From assembly GCA_018711005.1 (NCBI GenBank), contig DVIT01000012.1:87170-151169 (forward strand): 64,000 nt of DNA. The letters are read 5' to 3'. Below, one piece after another: positions 1-7,700 of the stretch. The position numbers and the translations under genes were made by a program. Position 1 is the first letter of the stretch, and each line of letters begins with the position of its first letter. The DNA comes from Candidatus Scybalocola faecigallinarum (GTDB lineage: Bacteria; Bacillota; Clostridia; Lachnospirales; Lachnospiraceae). A model generated the notes under the pieces. It had not been told where the DNA came from and did no database searches. It saw only the letters and a list, made by a program, of their open reading frames with translations.

Positions 1-1
1 C

Positions 2-712
2 GCCTATGCCTTTTTAATGTACCGCAGGAATACCATTTTGCGGGAGGTGGCAGAGAAACGTCTTTCTGCCATTAGGGAATTTACAGAGCTGGGCTCCGGC
101 TTTAAGATCGCCATGCGGGATCTGGAGATCCGGGGCGCAGGCAACCTTTTAGGGGAACAGCAAAGCGGCCATATGGAAGCTGTAGGCTATGATCTGTATT
201 GTAAAATGCTTAATGAAGCGGTGAAAGAGCAGCGGGGCGAGACGGTAGAGGAAGCCTTTGAAACAACCATCGATCTGGATCTGGATGCCTATATCCCGGC
301 AACCTATATCCGCAATGAATTTCAGAAGCTGGAAATTTATAAGCGGATTGCAGCCATTGCCAATGAGGAAGAATATGAGGAAATGGCAGATGAGCTTATG
401 GACCGTTTTGGCGAGCTGCCCAAAGCGGCTCAAAACCTCCTTGGGGTTGCCCTGTTAAAGGCCCAGGCCCATGAGGCGGGCATTGCCTCCATTACCCATC
501 GGGATAATGTAACAAAGATCGTCATGTTCCCCCGGGCAAAGGTGGATGGAGACCGGATCCCGGAACTGCTGGCCAGGTACCGCAATGCCATGAAGTTTTC
601 CATGAGCGGGGAACCGTGCTTTACAGTGCGCACCAAAAGCGGTCCCGGTTTTGATGTGATCCGGTGCGAGAAAATACTGATCCAGGATATAAAAACATTG
701 ATAGGCCCATGA
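2..712 (+). CDS. mfd: Transcription-repair coupling factor Mfd, C-terminal fragment (5' end outside window)
   Basis: This is the C-terminal end of Mfd, the SF2 translocase that removes RNA polymerase stalled at DNA lesions and recruits UvrA. The reading frame is open from base 2, so the gene is cut by the window edge, not truncated. The sequence starts in helicase motif VI (KRLSAIREFTELGSGFKIA, then DLEIRGAGNLLG), which is diagnostic of Mfd/RecG-type translocases. The TRCF C-terminal D7 domain follows, with DLDAYIPATYIRNE and the helical LEIYKRIA segment. It ends just before the foldase gene on the same strand, a common Clostridia gene order. Identification is confident; about four fifths of the protein is missing here. 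Confidence 0.95.
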   Translation, partial: AYAFLMYRRNTILREVAEKRLSAIREFTELGSGFKIAMRDLEIRGAGNLLGEQQSGHMEAVGYDLYCKMLNEAVKEQRGETVEEAFETTIDLDLDAYIPATYIRNEFQKLEIYKRIAAIANEEEYEEMADELMDRFGELPKAAQNLLGVALLKAQAHEAGIASITHRDNVTKIVMFPRAKVDGDRIPELLARYRNAMKFSMSGEPCFTVRTKSGPGFDVIRCEKILIQDIKTLIGP

Positions 713-805
713 AAATCAGATATAATAAATCCGTGCATATGGGAGGAAAGGCCCGTTGCGCAAGCTTGGCAGGGTATGGCCCTACATACCCGGAAAGGAT
801 AGAAA

Positions 806-2062
806 ATGAAAGGTAAATTTGTAAAAAAGGCGGCAGCCATTGCCGTTGCAGTAAGTTTAGGAGCTGCCTCCCTGGCCGGATGCAGCAGCGCTACAGATGA
901 GACTGGAGCCCAGTCCGGTACAGAGACGGTCCAGACAAGCGACAGCGGGGAGACTCAGGCTCAGGCTGAGACCGAGGCAGTGACGGAAAATGACCCTATC
1001 GATCCGGATGCTGTGGCTTTGGAGATCGCTGACATGCAGGTGATGGCGCCGGAGCTGTTTTACTTTTATCTGAGTATGCGTACCCAGATGGAATACACGT
1101 ATCAGGCACTTGGAACTGTTGACTGGACGATGGTCATGTATGACGGAGGACCTACCTATGGTGAATATTTAAAGACCATGGTAGAAAGTCAGCTCCTTCA
1201 GATCCTGTTTTGGAATACTTATGCCCAGGAGGATAATATTACCCTGTCAGATGATGACCAGGAGCAGATCGCAGAAGAACTGTCCTCTTTTAATGCGGCA
1301 CTTACCGATGAGGACAAGGCGTTTTATGGCTTTAACGATGAAAATGTGACCCAGACCTTAGAGCATATTTCCATTGCCGGAAAGGTTATGGATGCAGAAG
1401 TGGAAAAGCAGATCGCCGCTTTTACGGACGAGGAAAAGGAGAAGTGCGTTTACCGTACAGTCCAGCACATTTTGTTAAAAACAGAGATGGAAGCAGAAAC
1501 CGATGAATCCGGAAATGCCGAGACCGTTTCTGAGGAAGATGCCCAAAGCTTTAAGGACGAACAGAAGGCCAAGGCTGAGGAAGTCCTGGCAAAGGCCCAG
1601 GCCGGAGAGGATTTTGAAGCTCTGGCAGATGAGTACAATGAGGACAGCGGTTTTGAGTATTCCTTAAACAGCAGCGGACAGAGCCCGGCCGGCGTGTCCT
1701 ATGTGCAGGAATTTACGGACGGCGCTTTTGCTCTGTCTGAGGGCGAGGTTGCGATCGTAGAGACGGAATATGGCTATCATGTCATGAAATGTATTTCCGA
1801 AAATGACGAGGAGCTGGGCCAGGAGGCACAGCGTACTTTGGCAGTGAACAAATATAATGAGATTTACCAGCAGTGGCTGACAGACAATGAGCCTGCATTT
1901 TATGACGGCTGGCAAAACTATGCGGTGTTAAATACTCCGGCGCTGCCGTCTCAGGCAGAGGCAGAATCTGAGGCTGCGGCAGAGTCAGAAGCGACAGCGG
2001 AGACAGAAGCTGAGTCTCAGGCCGATGGAGACACCCAGGCGCCAGAGTCTGAGCAGTCCTGA
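806..2062 (+). CDS. PpiC/parvulin-type peptidyl-prolyl isomerase lipoprotein (PrsA/SurA-like foldase)
   Basis: Predicted surface lipoprotein that helps exported proteins fold. The N-terminus is a lipoprotein signal: positive residues, a hydrophobic run and the lipobox LAGC at about residues 23-26. A low-complexity Thr/Glu/Ala linker follows, then a SurA-like N-terminal helical region. A parvulin domain spans roughly residues 215-330, with QHILLKT, AGEDFEALADEYNEDSG and a YGYHVMKC end. The tail is an acidic Ala/Glu/Ser repeat (AEAESEAAAESEATAE) of unknown use. The gene is followed 17 bp later by sortase B. The family is clear; whether it acts as a true isomerase or only as a chaperone cannot be told. 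Confidence 0.87.
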   Translation: MKGKFVKKAAAIAVAVSLGAASLAGCSSATDETGAQSGTETVQTSDSGETQAQAETEAVTENDPIDPDAVALEIADMQVMAPELFYFYLSMRTQMEYTYQALGTVDWTMVMYDGGPTYGEYLKTMVESQLLQILFWNTYAQEDNITLSDDDQEQIAEELSSFNAALTDEDKAFYGFNDENVTQTLEHISIAGKVMDAEVEKQIAAFTDEEKEKCVYRTVQHILLKTEMEAETDESGNAETVSEEDAQSFKDEQKAKAEEVLAKAQAGEDFEALADEYNEDSGFEYSLNSSGQSPAGVSYVQEFTDGAFALSEGEVAIVETEYGYHVMKCISENDEELGQEAQRTLAVNKYNEIYQQWLTDNEPAFYDGWQNYAVLNTPALPSQAEAESEAAAESEATAETEAESQADGDTQAPESEQS

Positions 2063-2079
2063 GAAAGAAGGCGGGGGCG

Positions 2080-2886
2080 ATGAAGAAAAAAAAGAAAAGG
2101 AACTGGGTATTAAATATTATTCTTGTGATCGCCATTGTGTGCTTCCTTGGAAGCGGCGGTTATCTTTTGAAATATTACTGGGATAGCTGGCAGGCAGAAA
2201 AAAATATTTCCGCTCTGGAGGATATGATCCTGACCGATGAGGAGGCTGCTGCCCAGACCGGAACCGGCGACGGTTCCCTGGAAAGCGGAGAGTCGTCGGA
2301 CCGGCAGGCGGCTTCCAACCGTTATGCCCGCCTTTTGGAACAAAACCCGGATTTTATCGGCTGGATCCAGATCGAGGGAACGCCCATCAGCTATCCGGTC
2401 ATGTATACGCCGGATGATCCGGAATATTACCTTCATCGGAACTTTGATAAAGAGTATGAGTACAGCGGCCTTCCCTTTGTGGACGGCAGCTGTTCGCTGG
2501 ATCCCCGCAGCACCAATGTGATCGTTTATGGCCATAACATGAAAAGTGATACAATGTTCAGCCATCTTTTGGATTACCAGGATGAGTCCTTTTATAAAGA
2601 TCATCCCTACATAACCTTTAATACGATCTACGGCGATGCCCAGTATGAGATCGTGTCTGTGATCCTGGCGCGGGCTCTGTATGAGGATGAGGAAGGATTC
2701 CGCTATTACGGCATGATCGATGCAGCGTCACAGGAAGAATTTGATGAATATATGGCGAATATTCATGCAATGGAGTTGTATGATACCGGCGTGGACGCTT
2801 CCTACGGAGACCAGCTCCTGACCTTGTCCACCTGCGAATATTCCCAGGAAAACGGGCGTCTGGCAATTATTGCAAAAAAAAGATAG
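2080..2886 (+). CDS. srtB: Class B sortase
   Basis: Membrane-anchored cysteine transpeptidase that attaches secreted proteins to peptidoglycan or a partner. It has a short basic N-terminus, one membrane segment (residues about 8-29) and an extracellular sortase domain. Sortase B hallmarks are NPDFIGWIQIEGTPISYPV near residue 88, the catalytic His in VIVYGHNM, the catalytic Cys in LLTLSTCEY and the Arg in ENGRLAIIA near the C-terminus, so the catalytic triad is intact. No obvious sorted substrate with an NPxTN-like signal is encoded in the window. It probably belongs to the same transcript as the upstream foldase gene. Confidence 0.93.
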   Translation: MKKKKKRNWVLNIILVIAIVCFLGSGGYLLKYYWDSWQAEKNISALEDMILTDEEAAAQTGTGDGSLESGESSDRQAASNRYARLLEQNPDFIGWIQIEGTPISYPVMYTPDDPEYYLHRNFDKEYEYSGLPFVDGSCSLDPRSTNVIVYGHNMKSDTMFSHLLDYQDESFYKDHPYITFNTIYGDAQYEIVSVILARALYEDEEGFRYYGMIDAASQEEFDEYMANIHAMELYDTGVDASYGDQLLTLSTCEYSQENGRLAIIAKKR

Positions 2887-2926
2887 AATCTATAACGGAA
2901 ATGTGTTACAATACATTCATCAGGCA

Positions 2927-2955
2927 TTGTATAAAATTACCAATTATGTTAATAA
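2927..2955 (+). promoter_or_regulatory. Candidate sigma-A promoter of ackA
   Basis: TTGTAT at 2927-2932 and TAATAA at 2950-2955 are separated by 17 bp in an AT-rich gap before ackA. The -10 hexamer is imperfect, so this is a plausible call rather than a strong one. Confidence 0.45.
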
Positions 2956-3003
2956 TTTAACAGAAAAATTAGATCAAAACGTAAAAAACCAGGAGGTTGC
3001 CCT

Positions 3004-4215
3004 ATGAATGTATTTGTAGTTAATTGTGGAAGTTCGTCTTTGAAGTATCAGCTCATTGACGCTCAGTCTGAGCAGGTTCTTGCCAAAGGACTGTGTGAGC
3101 GCATCGGTATTGACGGCAGCCAGATCGTATTTAAGCCGGCCTGCGGCAAAAAAAGCGGAGAGAAGATCACCATCCAGGCGCCTATGCCGGATCACACCAA
3201 CGCGATCCGCATGGTGCTGGATTGCCTTGTCAATGAAGATTACGGTGTGATCGCCTCTTTGGATGAGATCGGCGCTATCGGCCACCGTGTGGCTCACGGC
3301 GGAGAAAAGCTGGCATCATCGGTGCTCCTTAATGATGATGTAGTCAGAGAGATCGAGGAGTGCTGCGAACTGGCTCCCCTGCATAATCCGGCCAATCTTA
3401 TTGGTATCCGGGTGTGCCATGAGCTTATGCCAAGTGTCCCTATGGCTGCAATTTTTGATACTGCATTTCATCAGACGATGCCGAGAAAAGCTTATTTGTA
3501 CGGCCTTCCCTACCGTTATTATACGGATTATAAGATCCGCCGCTACGGCTTCCACGGCACCTCCCACCGCTATGTTTCTCAAAAAGCTGCCCAGATCCTG
3601 GGCGTACCTTATGAATCCTTAAAGACCGTTGTGTGCCATTTAGGCAATGGCGCCAGCATTTGTGCTGTGCAGAATGGTAAATCTGTAGATACCAGTATGG
3701 GATTTACCCCTGTGGCAGGTCTTGTTATGGGAACCCGGTGCGGGGATATTGACCCGGCGATTGTAGAATATTTAACAGACAAAGAGAACAAAGACGTCCA
3801 TGAGATCAACCGGGTACTGAACAAGGAGTCGGGAATTTACGGCCTTTCCGAAGGTCTGGTAGATTTTCGGGACATTCGCAAGGGCTGCGAAGAAGGCGAT
3901 GAAAAGTGCCTGAGAGCCATGGATGTGTTTATGTATAATATTGCCACAAGAGTCGGCGGCTACGTGGCAGCCATGAACGGCGTGGACGCTATTGTGTTTA
4001 CGGCAGGGATTGGCGAAAACGGCGATAAGATGCGCAAAGATATTTGCGAGCAGTACTGGGGCTACTTAGGCATTAAGATCGATGATGAAAAGAACCGCAT
4101 TTCCGGTCAGGATGTGGTGATCTCTACACCGGATTCTAAAGTTAAGGTCCTTGTGATCGGTACAAACGAAGAACTGATGATCGCCCGGGAGACCATGGAG
4201 CTTGTAAAGGCGTGA
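3004..4215 (+). CDS. ackA: Acetate kinase
   Basis: Converts acetyl phosphate and ADP to acetate and ATP, the substrate-level phosphorylation step of acetogenic fermentation. The full-length 403-residue protein carries all family signatures: NCGSSSLKYQL at the N-terminus, FDTAFHQTM, GFHGTSHRYV, CHLGNGAS, DTSMGFTPVAGL and the adenine-side GIGENGDKMR. The start is fixed by AGGAGG seven bases upstream. The usual partner pta (phosphotransacetylase) is not adjacent; upstream is sortase B and downstream is spoIID, so ackA appears to be transcribed alone from its own promoter. Confidence 0.98.
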   Translation: MNVFVVNCGSSSLKYQLIDAQSEQVLAKGLCERIGIDGSQIVFKPACGKKSGEKITIQAPMPDHTNAIRMVLDCLVNEDYGVIASLDEIGAIGHRVAHGGEKLASSVLLNDDVVREIEECCELAPLHNPANLIGIRVCHELMPSVPMAAIFDTAFHQTMPRKAYLYGLPYRYYTDYKIRRYGFHGTSHRYVSQKAAQILGVPYESLKTVVCHLGNGASICAVQNGKSVDTSMGFTPVAGLVMGTRCGDIDPAIVEYLTDKENKDVHEINRVLNKESGIYGLSEGLVDFRDIRKGCEEGDEKCLRAMDVFMYNIATRVGGYVAAMNGVDAIVFTAGIGENGDKMRKDICEQYWGYLGIKIDDEKNRISGQDVVISTPDSKVKVLVIGTNEELMIARETMELVKA

Positions 4216-4287
4216 TTTTTAGGATGACATGAACCGTCTCCTGCCTGCATATGGTATAGTAATCCAGGCAGAACAGGCGGGGGACTT

Positions 4288-5217
4288 ATGCGGCAAAAGC
4301 TTATGCGCGTGCTTTTTATGTGCGGGGCATTGTACATGATCCCATGCATCCTTACAATGTTGATACGAAAGAATATCCCTGAGACAGACGGCAAAACGTT
4401 TGACTCAGGGATTTTAGTTTACATAAGCCAGGGATCGGAAATGGAGGCCATGGATCTGGAAGAATATCTTGTGGGTGTTGTGTCGGCCCAGATCCCTGCA
4501 GATTATCCTCTGGAAGCATGTAAAGCCCAGGCAGTCATTGCCCGGACCCATGTGATGAATATTATGGGGAGCCGCACCAGCGCCGCCGCGTCAGAGCTGG
4601 TCCAGGCTTATGACAGCCGGGAAAACATCCTGGAAAAATACGGGACAAAGGCGTCCGGTTATTATGAAACCCTTGTCCAGGCAGTGACAGCAACGTCTGA
4701 GGAAGTCCTTACCTTTGACGGAGCCTTGGCGGAACCGGTATATTTTTACGGCGGTACAGGAAAGACCCGGAATGCTGCGGATGTATGGGGAAGCGAGATT
4801 CCTTATTTATCTGCGGTGGAAAGCCCGGAGGATGGAGAGGCGCAGGAGAACCAGACCCAGGTGACCATGGATGTGGAGGAGTGTATACAGCGGCTGAAAG
4901 CCGGGGACAGTGACTTTGAAGCGTCTGCACAAACCTTTAAGGATACGGTGCAGATCCTGGAAAAGGATGAAAGCGGCTATGTGCTGTCCATACAGCTGGG
5001 AAATAAGACCTTTTCCGGAGAACAGCTCCGGTCACTGCTGGACCTGCCTTCGGCGGCTTTTGAGGTGCGGGCCAAGCGCAAAACAATTACGTTTGATGTG
5101 ACCGGCTGCGGCCATGGCGTTGGCCTGAGCCAGCAGGGGGCCTTGATCATGGCGGAGGAAGGCAGGAATTACGAGGAGATTTTGACCTGGTATTTTCCGG
5201 GCGCCGGGATAGAATGA
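4288..5217 (+). CDS. spoIID: Stage II sporulation protein D-like (SpoIID/LytB domain) lytic transglycosylase
   Basis: SpoIID is a membrane-anchored lytic transglycosylase that thins septal peptidoglycan during engulfment, working with SpoIIM and SpoIIP. Visible here are an N-terminal membrane segment (residues about 5-25), the SpoIID core MDLEEYLVGVVSAQIPADY with its presumed catalytic Glu, EACKAQAVIARTH, and the C-terminal GCGHGVGLSQQGALIMA motif. Length (309 aa) fits the family. The next gene is a SpoIIQ homologue. A very tentative sigma-E-like pair lies at about 4226-4256 (GACATGAA, 14 bp, CATATGGT), next to a CTGCCTG/CAGGCAG hairpin at 4241-4271. Confidence 0.9.
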   Translation: MRQKLMRVLFMCGALYMIPCILTMLIRKNIPETDGKTFDSGILVYISQGSEMEAMDLEEYLVGVVSAQIPADYPLEACKAQAVIARTHVMNIMGSRTSAAASELVQAYDSRENILEKYGTKASGYYETLVQAVTATSEEVLTFDGALAEPVYFYGGTGKTRNAADVWGSEIPYLSAVESPEDGEAQENQTQVTMDVEECIQRLKAGDSDFEASAQTFKDTVQILEKDESGYVLSIQLGNKTFSGEQLRSLLDLPSAAFEVRAKRKTITFDVTGCGHGVGLSQQGALIMAEEGRNYEEILTWYFPGAGIE

Positions 5218-5237
5218 TAAAAAGTGCCTGAGCCTGT

Positions 5238-5266
5238 GTATAAAACTTCTGATTGTGGTGAGACTA
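5238..5266 (+). promoter_or_regulatory. Candidate sigma-F promoter of spoIIQ
   Basis: GTATA (5238-5242) and GGTGAGACTA (5257-5266) are 14 bp apart. They resemble the forespore sigma-F pattern (GYATA, then GGnRAnAnTw) known for spoIIQ of Bacillus. The match is by eye; spacing is slightly short. Confidence 0.45.
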
Positions 5267-5284
5267 TAGTCAGAGGTGATAAAG

Positions 5285-6118
5285 GTGAAAAGGAAATTGT
5301 TTAATTTTTTCAGAAACAAAGGATTTTATCTGGCCATCGGTATATGTGCCTTAGCCATTGTGGCAGTGGCCGGGGTGGTGAATTACCAGTCCGCAAAACA
5401 GGACCGGCAGCTTGCCGAAAATGCCGCCGGATTTGAAGATGTACCAGAAGGAGAGGCTGACGGTGCCGTTGCCGATAACCGCACACCGGAAAATGACCGT
5501 GATATGGATTACACAGAAGGGTACAATGCAGACGAAGTACAGGAGATTTTAAATGAACTTCAGGAAGAAGCTGCTGCCGGAGAATCCTCCGATGCGGTTG
5601 CTGTAAATTCCGGAGACGTTTCTGCCCAGGAAAGTGATGGCGCAGAAGGCGCACAAAGTGAAGAAAGTACCGGTGAGACTCAGGTACAGGATACATCCGC
5701 AGGATTTGACGAGACACAGAAGATGAACTGGCCCGTTTCAGGAACCATCCTGATGGATTACAGTATGGATTCAACGGTTTATTATAAAACCCTGGATCAG
5801 TACAAATGTAATCCCGGAGTGCTCATTGCCACACAGAGCAATACGCCTGTAAATGCGGCCTTTGAAGGAACTGTTGCCTCGATCACAAATGATGCGGCTC
5901 TGGGGACGGTCCTTGTTATGGATATGGGCAATGGCTACCAGGCCTCTTACGGACAGATTAAAGATGTGACCGTCAGTGTTGGAGATACTGTGGAAAAAGG
6001 CCAGGTGATCGCTGCGGTTGCCCAGCCTACAAAATATTTCGGAGAAGAAGGGAGCCATCTGTACTTTCAGTTAGAAAAAGACGGAAGCCCTGTAGATCCC
6101 AAACCATATATGGAATAA
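5285..6118 (+). CDS. spoIIQ: SpoIIQ-like forespore engulfment protein (degenerate M23/LytM domain)
   Basis: Predicted forespore half of the SpoIIQ-SpoIIIAH channel linking forespore and mother cell. It has a basic N-terminus, one membrane helix (about residues 12-30), an acidic low-complexity linker (to about residue 145) and a C-terminal LytM/M23 fold (GVLIATQSNTPVNA ... HLYFQLEKDGSPVDP). The canonical zinc ligands are mostly gone: HxGxD reads NPGVL, and the HxH motif is HLY. It is therefore probably not a peptidase, as in Bacillus SpoIIQ. The start chosen is GTG 5285, with AGAGG eight bases upstream; GTG 5276 would overlap that site. It lies directly after spoIID and ends at a strong terminator. 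Confidence 0.85.
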   Translation: MKRKLFNFFRNKGFYLAIGICALAIVAVAGVVNYQSAKQDRQLAENAAGFEDVPEGEADGAVADNRTPENDRDMDYTEGYNADEVQEILNELQEEAAAGESSDAVAVNSGDVSAQESDGAEGAQSEESTGETQVQDTSAGFDETQKMNWPVSGTILMDYSMDSTVYYKTLDQYKCNPGVLIATQSNTPVNAAFEGTVASITNDAALGTVLVMDMGNGYQASYGQIKDVTVSVGDTVEKGQVIAAVAQPTKYFGEEGSHLYFQLEKDGSPVDPKPYME

Positions 6119-6120
6119 TC

Positions 6121-6160
6121 CCGTGCGCCCTGTATTCTTTGGGGCGCACGGCTGTTTTTT
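6121..6160 (+). terminator. Rho-independent terminator after spoIIQ
   Basis: Perfect 10-bp stem CCGTGCGCCC/GGGCGCACGG with an 11-base loop, followed by a T6 run. It starts two bases after the spoIIQ stop codon. Confidence 0.93.
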
Positions 6161-6300
6161 GGATGGATTCCGGCGCTGCCGGGAGCAGTAAGGGGCGGCA
6201 CATTTGGCCCATTGGTGCATATAATAAGATCAGGTAGTCAAGGATCATGTGTTTCCCGGATCTCCAAAACGGCTGATGATCATAAAGCGGTGAGTTCAAT

Positions 6301-6399
6301 ATGGATGCTTTGGTGCAGTACATATTGAAAAATATGCAGCAAATGATCTTCACAACGGCCTCACCGTTAAATAACACATATCATGGCTGCTTTATATAA
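6301..6399 (+). CDS. Candidate small ORF, 32 aa, unknown function
   Basis: A short ORF not in the track lies in the 6161-6442 gap. ATG 6301 follows GGTGAG by six bases, and the peptide begins MDALVQYILKNMQQMIF and ends GCFI. The first 17 residues could form an amphipathic helix. A TATAAT hexamer at 6220-6225 could serve as a -10 box, but there is no good -35. I do not recognise the family. It could equally be chance coding in a gene-free stretch; the rest of the gap holds nothing I can identify. Confidence 0.25.
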   Translation: MDALVQYILKNMQQMIFTTASPLNNTYHGCFI

Positions 6400-6426
6400 A
6401 ATGCCGGTTCCCTTTTGGGGGCCGGC
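6397..6426 (-). terminator. Terminator of the flavoprotein gene
   Basis: Reading on the minus strand, GCCGGCCCCC-aaaa-GGGAACCGGC forms an imperfect hairpin followed by ATTTTATAT. It sits 17 bp past the end of the minus-strand flavoprotein gene. Confidence 0.6.
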
Positions 6427-6442
6427 AAATTTCATGGGCGTG

Positions 6443-7060
6443 TCAGCGGATAAAGTTGGTAAAGATGGCCGGCTCTTTTTCCGGAAGGCCGAACTGCTCT
6501 TTTCCAAGCTTAATGCTTTTAATGAGGAAAGCCATGTTCCGTCCAAGGGTGCGCATGGTCTGGAGTCCTTCCAGATCCTGTCTGGCCTCCTCAGCCCGTC
6601 CGCCGTGGATCAGGTTCCAGTACTGGCTGGAAACGACAGGCATACTGGAAATGGTGAAATATTTGTTCAGCTCGTCAAAGGTGGCCGTATTGCCTGCCCG
6701 GCGGCAGCTGACAACCGATGCGCCCACCTTCATGGATTTGTCAATATGGCTGCTGAAAAACAGACGGTCCAGGAAAGAGATCAGTGTGCCGTTGGCAGAA
6801 GCATAGTATACGGGAGAACCGATAACAATGCCGTCGCAGGCAGCAAACTTGGGCGCTGTTTCATTGACAATATCGTTAAATACACATTTTCCGGTTTCTG
6901 CGCATTTGCGGCAGGCGATACATCCCCGAATATCTTTGTTTCCTACATGGATGATTTCTGTATCGATCCCTTCTTTATTCAGTGTCTGGGCCACTTCATT
7001 CAGGGCAGTGTAGGTACATCCCTCTTTGTGAGGGCTTCCGTTGATCAAAAGAACATTCAT
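6443..7060 (-). CDS. NADPH-dependent FMN reductase / iron-sulfur flavoprotein family oxidoreductase
   Basis: A 205-residue flavodoxin-fold protein. The N-terminus VLLINGSPHKEGCTYTAL is the FMN phosphate-binding loop of the NADPH-dependent FMN reductase family. GCIACRKCAETGKC is a compact Cys cluster like those binding an iron-sulfur centre or a redox disulfide in this family. GIVIGSPVYYASANGTLISFLDRLFF is the second flavin loop and helix. The physiological substrate cannot be read from sequence. The start follows AAGGAGG on the minus strand. It is a single-gene unit with its own terminator. A plus-strand ORF covering it (6383-7099) is a shadow. Confidence 0.87.
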   Translation of the reverse strand: MNVLLINGSPHKEGCTYTALNEVAQTLNKEGIDTEIIHVGNKDIRGCIACRKCAETGKCVFNDIVNETAPKFAACDGIVIGSPVYYASANGTLISFLDRLFFSSHIDKSMKVGASVVSCRRAGNTATFDELNKYFTISSMPVVSSQYWNLIHGGRAEEARQDLEGLQTMRTLGRNMAFLIKSIKLGKEQFGLPEKEPAIFTNFIR

Positions 7061-7174
7061 GGATTATTCCTCCTTGACTTGAAAAAAAATTTTTTATAAC
7101 ATTATTCTTACATTATCATTATAAACACTTAGAGTACACAACAGTCAAGTACAAATATTTAATGTCACCGCCGG

Positions 7175-7204
7175 GGTAACCGTTCAGCCGGCTGAACGGT
7201 TACC
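7175..7204. repeat. Perfect 30-bp palindrome (GTAACCGTTCAGCC family)
   Basis: GGTAACCGTTCAGCC is followed immediately by its exact reverse complement. It lies between the divergent flavoprotein and GIY-YIG genes and has no T-run, so it is not a standard terminator. The half-site recurs at several other intergenic places in the window (see findings). It could be a regulator site or a dispersed repeat. Confidence 0.8.
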
Positions 7205-7265
7205 TTAAGGATATTTAATATTGCCTTATGGCTGGCGGATTTGTTGCAAGAAGGCGGGAAAGATC

Positions 7266-7526
7266 ATGAATTATACCTATATGGTACAGTGCAGTGACGG
7301 AAGCTTATACACAGGCTGGACCAATGACCTGGATAAGCGCATCCGCGCCCATAATGAAGGGCACGGCGCAAAGTATACAAGGCCCCGGCGTCCGGTAAAG
7401 CTGGTCTACTGGGAGGAATTTGAAACAAAAGAAGAAGCCATGAAGCGGGAGGCTTCCATAAAGAAGCTGACCAGAGCCCAAAAGGTCCGGCTGTGCAGCC
7501 GTCGGGACGGACAGTCTTTACTTTAG
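7266..7526 (+). CDS. GIY-YIG nuclease superfamily protein (YhbQ/UPF0213-like)
   Basis: A stand-alone 86-residue GIY-YIG domain. The Y-x(n)-YTGWT core (YTYMVQCSDGSLYTGWTNDL), the following Arg (DKRIRAHN) and the Glu in VYWEEFETKEEAMKREA match the small bacterial YhbQ/UrbP-type proteins, proposed to act in DNA repair. The start ATG 7266 replaces the longer track start at 7221 because conserved sequence begins there; the upstream ribosome site (AAGGCGGG) is modest. No partner gene is evident. Confidence 0.85.
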   Translation: MNYTYMVQCSDGSLYTGWTNDLDKRIRAHNEGHGAKYTRPRRPVKLVYWEEFETKEEAMKREASIKKLTRAQKVRLCSRRDGQSLL

Positions 7527-7574
7527 GATGAGCTTTTGCAGTAAAAAAAAGACACCATAGTGAAAATCGAGGGC

Positions 7575-7604
7575 TTATCCGCAGATTCCCGGAAATACTA
7601 TAAT
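7575..7604 (+). promoter_or_regulatory. Candidate promoter of the carbohydrate operon
   Basis: TTATCC (7575-7580) and a perfect TATAAT (7599-7604) are 18 bp apart, about 100 bp before the first phosphorylase. The leader then contains a short GC hairpin (GGCCG-CGG-CGGCC near 7652). The -35 box is weak, as expected if an activator such as the YesN-type regulator of this locus is needed. Confidence 0.4.
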
Positions 7605-7700
7605 AAATCTATACGTAACCGCATCACATGTATTGGACGGAAAGCCTTCGGTAGGGCCGCGGCGGCCTTGAGGATGCGTGGGAATAGGAGGGAATCACAC

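Noticed and set aside
5310-5774. Minus-strand ORF (154 aa) opposite spoIIQ
   Set aside because: Low-complexity product (His/Arg/Pro-rich) antisense to the acidic linker; shadow frame.
6383-7099. Plus-strand ORF (238 aa) over the flavoprotein
   Set aside because: Covers the minus-strand flavoprotein, which has clear motifs and a strong ribosome site; shadow frame.
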